Source: Melioribacteraceae bacterium (GTDB lineage: Bacteria; Bacteroidota; Ignavibacteria; Ignavibacteriales; Melioribacteraceae). Taken from it: DNA of 55,537 nucleotides. The notes beneath the pieces are model-generated. The model worked only from the letters and a program-made list of their open reading frames with translations. It was not told where the DNA came from and did not search any database. The stretch is taken from assembly GCA_027030245.1 (NCBI GenBank), contig JALVFE010000037.1, positions 1-55,537 on the forward strand, read 5' to 3'. Of this stretch, positions 51,452 through 55,537 are shown one piece after another. Made by a program: the position numbers and the translations under genes. Positions within the stretch are counted from its first letter, which is position 1; every line of letters begins with the position of its first letter.

Positions 51452-52282
51452 ATGAAAAACGGATTAACTCAAATAGCTGTTTTGGATATTAAACAAAATT
51501 TACGCTCCAAATGGTTTTGGAGCTACAGTCTTCTGTTCGGCGGATTTGTTGCCGTAATGTTTGCCCTCGGAATAACCGAATCCCAAATTATCGGATTCGT
51601 TGGGCTAAGCAGACTTATGGTAACGTTTATGCAAATAAGCATGGCAATACTGCCGATATTCGTGTTAATATCAACCGTACGTTCGGTTGTCGGAGACCGT
51701 GAATCAAACGTTATGGAATACATGCTGTCATTACCCGTTTCCCTTTCCGGTTACTTTTGGGGAAAACTTCTCGGGCGTTTCGTAGTTATTTTCGTACCGG
51801 TATTTTTAGCTTTGTTCGGTGCTACAATTTGGGCAAGCATAACAAAAATTGATGTTCCGTGGAATATGTTCGCCGTTTACAGTTTTCAACTTGCCGCAAT
51901 GGTAATTTGTTTTTTGGGAATGAGCATGTTTATTTCGACCATTGCACGATCCCAAGAAATTGCCATCAGCGTGGCTTTTATCATTTGGCTCCTTTCCGTT
52001 GCATTTCTTGATTTAATTCTGATGGGCGTAATGTTGAAAGCGAGAATGAATCCCGATTTAATAATCGGAGTGGGAATGATAAATCCCTTGCAGGTTTTCC
52101 GTACCGGTGCGTTGGCTTTATTCGATCCCGAACTAACCGTAATGGGTCCCGCTTCTTATTATATTCTGGATACCGTATCGCGTCCCGTATTCATTATCTT
52201 CTCGATTTTATATCCGGTTTTGCTTGGCGGACTTTTAGCATATTGGGGAAACAAGTATTTTAATAACAACGATATTTTATAA
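51452..52282 (+). CDS. nosY: NosY, ABC transporter permease
   Basis: This 276-residue protein has six predicted membrane helices and the RSVVGDRESNVMEYMLSLPV segment characteristic of NosY and related ABC-2 permeases. It forms the NosDFY complex. The stop and the next start overlap (TAATG). Confidence 0.92.
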   Translation: MKNGLTQIAVLDIKQNLRSKWFWSYSLLFGGFVAVMFALGITESQIIGFVGLSRLMVTFMQISMAILPIFVLISTVRSVVGDRESNVMEYMLSLPVSLSGYFWGKLLGRFVVIFVPVFLALFGATIWASITKIDVPWNMFAVYSFQLAAMVICFLGMSMFISTIARSQEIAISVAFIIWLLSVAFLDLILMGVMLKARMNPDLIIGVGMINPLQVFRTGALALFDPELTVMGPASYYILDTVSRPVFIIFSILYPVLLGGLLAYWGNKYFNNNDIL

Positions 52283-53250
52283 TGAAATTCAAATTTTATT
52301 TTAATCAAATAATTTCTTACATAGAAAAAACTAAATTTCTTCTTCCCGTTTTTATTATTGTGGCTGGTTGCAACGGAATTGATACACCTGAAACGCTACC
52401 CCATTTTCCCAATCCACCGGATACTTTACATATATTAAAACTTGCAAATTTCCTCTCCAAAACAGACGAAGACAGTATTATAAATATTGAAACCACAACG
52501 AAATCCGGGCAAAAAAGATTTAAAGGAATAAGGGCGGTTCCTCAAGATTATGACGATTTCCGCAGAATGGAATTGGATAACGTTTATTGGCGTGGTGCAA
52601 GCGTTATCGAAGGTGACTTCAGAGGAGCTGTTTTCCGTTCTGCCAATTGCAGCGACGGGAACTTCGAATCAAGCGATTTCAGAGTTGCGGATATCCGTTG
52701 GTCGGTTTTCGACAATTCAAATTTGAGGAATTGTAATTTTAGTCAAGCTCACATGTTTCACGTAAAAGTTAACAATGCCGATCTATCGAACTCTGATTTT
52801 AGAGGAGCAAATATGTTCGGAATGGAAGGTCACAATGCAAGTTTAGTTAATTGCGATTTTACCGGAGCTTTGATGAAAGACTCGGAATTTCTCCATTCCG
52901 ATTTCACAGGAAGCAAAGGCATTAAAGCAAAATTATTTCGTGCCGTTCTAAAAAATTCCAAAATCGATAGCTGTGATTTCAGCTATTGTGATTTTACCGG
53001 TGCGGGACTTGAAGGAGCTTCATTCCGACATTCAAGATTAAGATTTACTAATTTCCAAGGAGCTCATTTACAAGGAGTCGATTTCACTGGTGCCGACTTA
53101 TTGGGTTGTAAACTTAAAGGTGCCAATTTTGAAAACACAATATTTACAAATGCAATAAATCTACCTGAAAGCTTAGAAGCAATTCTGGTTGACAGTATAG
53201 CTTCTCCAACAACAGTAAATGAAAAAAATATCAGCTCCTTAGAATATTAA
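52282..53250 (+). CDS. Pentapeptide-repeat lipoprotein
   Basis: This 322-residue protein has a signal peptide with lipobox VAGC and about 30 pentapeptide repeats of the A(D/N)Lxx type (NADLSNSDFRGANMFG, HLQGVDFTGADLLGCKLK), which fold as a quadrilateral beta-helix. It is translationally coupled to nosY, so it belongs to the nos transcription unit. Its role is unknown; a structural or protein-binding role near N2O reductase or NosD is inference. Confidence 0.8.
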   Translation: MKFKFYFNQIISYIEKTKFLLPVFIIVAGCNGIDTPETLPHFPNPPDTLHILKLANFLSKTDEDSIINIETTTKSGQKRFKGIRAVPQDYDDFRRMELDNVYWRGASVIEGDFRGAVFRSANCSDGNFESSDFRVADIRWSVFDNSNLRNCNFSQAHMFHVKVNNADLSNSDFRGANMFGMEGHNASLVNCDFTGALMKDSEFLHSDFTGSKGIKAKLFRAVLKNSKIDSCDFSYCDFTGAGLEGASFRHSRLRFTNFQGAHLQGVDFTGADLLGCKLKGANFENTIFTNAINLPESLEAILVDSIASPTTVNEKNISSLEY

Positions 53251-53261
53251 CGGAGGAATAA

Positions 53262-54632
53262 ATGTTTGGGAAACTCAAACAACTATTAAGCGATAAGAAA
53301 TTAATCGCTTCGAAAGAAAAGTGGCAAACCAAGCAAAAGAAAGTTGAAACCGTTTCTGAATATGTAAATGCTCTCATTAACCATTTGAACGAAGTAGCTT
53401 CAATTATTGCGGCAAAAAAAGGCGAAAAACTTAAAGGTAAAATATTCAGGATAGGAATTACACATCTTGTCGACAACAAACTTGTTCCTCTTCCGTTAGT
53501 CCGAGCGAAAGAACTCGAAAAAGTTTTCCTAGACGAATTTCTTGTTATGCCGGTTGAAGCCACTTCGTTAGGTAAATTGCTTGAAACCCGAAAAGGCGAT
53601 ACGATACGCGATATGGAAGCGCATCTTGCGAAAAGAGTAAAATCAATATCCTCCCAAATTGCATTGAAATGGGGCGTGAAATCCAATATGCGCATGCCTT
53701 ACAAAACTCTTAAAAATTCAGGAATAATTTTCTTTAGTGCGGACGTAACAAATTTCTTTAATGAAGAGCTGTTCGATTACATAGAATCCCTCATTCCCGA
53801 TATTGAAGCTTATCTGAACATCGCAAACGATTTTGACAAATTGGTTGAAATGCAAGAGGAACTGGTAAACAAAGAAGGAGATTCTTTACACAGTAAAAAG
53901 CTTTTACATCACTTGCAAATAATTCTGGAAAAAGAACAAAACCCATTCCCCGAAAAATTAAATTACGAACAGAAAGTAATATTAAAAGGTAACGAAGTCT
54001 CCGGCAATTTGATAAATCTGTGGAAAATTGATGAAAATAGAGCGGCGATTTTGCTACTTGAATCGGATGTAAACATTGTCGATTCCGCAAGAATGTCTCT
54101 CTACTTACGCGGAATGTTTCTCAAAGAAACGCAAAAAACCCAAAAAGTTGTGGAAATAGTAAAAGCTTTGGAAAAATATTATTGGGAATTCCTTGACAGC
54201 GATCCCTATCTTACTTCCACGGAAGAAATGGTCTCGGTTTTTCTGGGAATAATTAACCTCAGCAAACATGAGCTTACGTATTCAAACATCGGATTTATTC
54301 ACCCTATTATTTGTCATAAAGACGAAGGAACCGTTGATATTTTGGAAAATACGGGTCTGTATTTCGGGAGTATGGATCAAAGCTTTACCGAAGAAACCGT
54401 TCCGTTGAAAAAAGGCGAACGGCTATTTTTAGCTACCAGTTCGCTTTTGGAGATTATGAAACGCGATCATAAGGTTTTAGGAACGGAATCTCTTCATAGA
54501 GTGATTAAAGAAACGCATACAAAACAATTAACCGAAGTATGCCACGTAATTTATCAAACAGCCGAAGACTTATATAAATCATCGGAAGAAAATTATGATG
54601 CAATTTTCGCCGCGATAGAAATTTTGGAATAG
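53262..54632 (+). CDS. Degenerate SpoIIE/RsbU-type phosphatase-like protein
   Basis: This 456-residue protein has no signal peptide. The N-terminal half is helical. The C-terminal half resembles a PP2C/SpoIIE phosphatase: NLWKIDENRAAILLLESDV corresponds to the strand before the first metal Asp, NIGFIHPIICHKDEG to the AGHPP loop, and LKKGERLFLATSSLLEIMK to the GDxLxLYTDG motif. In the last the metal-binding Asp and Gly are replaced by Ser, and the GHG after the first Asp is missing. I infer a catalytically weak or inactive phosphatase acting in regulation. It lies 11 bases after the pentapeptide gene. Confidence 0.5.
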   Translation: MFGKLKQLLSDKKLIASKEKWQTKQKKVETVSEYVNALINHLNEVASIIAAKKGEKLKGKIFRIGITHLVDNKLVPLPLVRAKELEKVFLDEFLVMPVEATSLGKLLETRKGDTIRDMEAHLAKRVKSISSQIALKWGVKSNMRMPYKTLKNSGIIFFSADVTNFFNEELFDYIESLIPDIEAYLNIANDFDKLVEMQEELVNKEGDSLHSKKLLHHLQIILEKEQNPFPEKLNYEQKVILKGNEVSGNLINLWKIDENRAAILLLESDVNIVDSARMSLYLRGMFLKETQKTQKVVEIVKALEKYYWEFLDSDPYLTSTEEMVSVFLGIINLSKHELTYSNIGFIHPIICHKDEGTVDILENTGLYFGSMDQSFTEETVPLKKGERLFLATSSLLEIMKRDHKVLGTESLHRVIKETHTKQLTEVCHVIYQTAEDLYKSSEENYDAIFAAIEILE

Positions 54633-54656
54633 TAATATAAAACTTTAAATATTTTT

Positions 54657-55142
54657 ATGGAAAGAATAATGAAATTTTTAAGAATCGTTTCAATATTTGC
54701 TTTGTTAACCTTATTGGCTTGTTCGGCTTCAGACAAAAACATCGAAAAAAAATTCAAAACTGTTGATGATATTACCGATGATATGATATGCGAAAGTTGC
54801 GGTAAAAATTTGATTAAAAATGTGTCCACTATTCACATTGTGGAAATGAATAACGGGGACGTACATAAATATTGTTCTTTAAATTGTTTGGCAAAAGATT
54901 GGAATAAACTTTCCGAAGATGTAAAAACAGTTTTGGTAATGGATGCCAAATTCAAAATATTCTTCCCGGCAAAAGATGCACATTATGTTATACGCGATAC
55001 TTTCGGAAGAAGCAAGAAAGAAACAACCGCTTACGCATATCAAAATCCCGAATACGCGCGGAGGTTTATGAAAGATTTTTGGGGAAGAGAAATAGTTTAT
55101 TTCCACGATGCTTTGGAAATTGTCTCTGGCAAAAAACTCTAA
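54657..55142 (+). CDS. Second NosL-like lipoprotein
   Basis: This 161-residue protein has a lipobox (LLAC, C22) and the layout of NosL. The metal motif is C45-E-S-C48 without the flanking Met residues of NosL, followed by HKYCSLNCLAKDW (C73, C77) and AHYVIRDTFGRSKKET, which matches the conserved NosL Tyr-Val segment. It is probably a divergent NosL paralogue with different metal affinity. Two starts are possible, at 54657 and 54669; the second has GGAAAG upstream. It is the last gene of the nos region. Confidence 0.7.
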   Translation: MERIMKFLRIVSIFALLTLLACSASDKNIEKKFKTVDDITDDMICESCGKNLIKNVSTIHIVEMNNGDVHKYCSLNCLAKDWNKLSEDVKTVLVMDAKFKIFFPAKDAHYVIRDTFGRSKKETTAYAYQNPEYARRFMKDFWGREIVYFHDALEIVSGKKL

Positions 55143-55173
55143 GATTCAATTAGTAAGTGCGACAAAATAATGG

Positions 55174-55207
55174 TTAATTATCTGGAGGTTAACCCCCAGA
55201 TAATTAA
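55174..55207. repeat. Perfect inverted repeat at the end of the nos region
   Basis: Two perfect 12-base arms TTAATTATCTGG and CCAGATAATTAA flank a 10-base centre that contains GGTTAACC. An outer pair GCGACAAAA (near 55159) and TTTTTGTCG (near 55216) surrounds it. It may act as a terminator or be the subterminal end of the IS30-type element. Confidence 0.7.
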
Positions 55208-55225
55208 AAAAAATATTTTTGTCGT

Positions 55226-55537
55226 ATGGAAAATAAAAAATACAAACACGTAAGCAAAGAACAAAGATATTAAATATCGGTTCTCTTAAAAACTGCGCAC
55301 AAAGTTAGTTTTATATCAGAACAATTAAATTTGCATCGATCAACTGTTTATAGGAAGATAAAAAGGAACTCAAAACAGCGAGGCAACTACGATGCTAATT
55401 ATGCAAACCCGTGTGCAGAAATAAGAAAAGAAAGATTTGCCAAAAACAGAAAATTAAATCAAGCAATAATTAGTTTTATTAGAGATAAATTAGAAAACGA
55501 ACAATGGTCTCCCGAACAGATTACGGGTTATTCTAAG
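55226..55537 (+). pseudogene. IS30-family transposase, 5' part with in-frame stop
   Basis: The frame from ATG 55226 reads KYKHVSKEQRY, a TAA stop at 55271-55273, then ISVLLKT...LHRSTVYRKIKRNS and a long basic segment ending EQWSPEQITGYS at the window edge. The stop falls where IS30 transposases usually have Gln or Glu, so it looks like a CAA-to-TAA change. The N-terminal helix-turn-helix of IS30 is clear. The rest lies outside the window. Confidence 0.8.

Overview
The window looks like a chromosomal segment of an Ignavibacteria-type member of the Bacteroidota/Chlorobiota. It is A+T-rich. It encodes a type IX secretion C-terminal sorting domain of the kind common in that class, many Sec/SPII lipoproteins, and a clade II (Sec-exported) nitrous oxide reductase cluster. 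It still uses Shine-Dalgarno sites. The assignment is inference from gene content; no rRNA or tRNA gene is visible.

Layout. 0.1-2.1 kb: two tandem beta-propeller lipoproteins. 2.6-28.6 kb: ordinary housekeeping genes, including glyS, serS, leuS, fbp, a heterodimeric ABC exporter, lysA, an S9 peptidase, murI, glnD, a tyrosine phenol-lyase and queF/queC, with a repeat-rich gap of about 1 kb at 18.6-19.6 kb. 28.8-34.7 kb: a chromosomal integron. A true IntI (with the IntI-specific insertion) reads leftward. To its right lie cassettes: a three-gene cassette with a sodium/solute symporter, a cassette with a PD-(D/E)XK nuclease, and a PIN toxin/Phd antitoxin cassette. The integrase-proximal junction and the first attC sites can be placed because the 7-base R' and R'' boxes of each cassette are exact complements. 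34.9-40.6 kb: a T9SS cargo protein, an MFS transporter, a YrdC-family protein and an SDR. 40.8-55.1 kb: the nitrous oxide respiration cluster. 55.2 kb to the end: the start of an IS30-type transposase with a nonsense codon.

The most striking content is the head of the nos cluster. Two full-length NosZ paralogues overlap by one base (TAATG). The first keeps a complete CuA site (C607, C611, H615, M618, H572) but has lost all seven histidines of the CuZ active site. The second keeps all seven CuZ histidines but has lost both CuA cysteines, the CuA His and the CuA Met, and it carries a fused C-terminal cytochrome c domain and a lipoprotein signal. In known NosZ homodimers the CuA of one subunit feeds the CuZ of the other, so these complementary losses are what an obligate heterodimer would be expected to leave. 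I know of no description of such a split enzyme, but I could not search.

Downstream come a cytochrome c, NosB, NosD, NosG, NosH, NosF, NosL and NosY, followed by a pentapeptide-repeat lipoprotein, a degenerate SpoIIE/RsbU-like protein and a second, divergent NosL-like lipoprotein. The inferred electron route is quinol to NosGH, then to the cytochrome c or the fused heme, then CuA on subunit A, then CuZ on subunit B. NosDFY and NosL would assemble copper sites.
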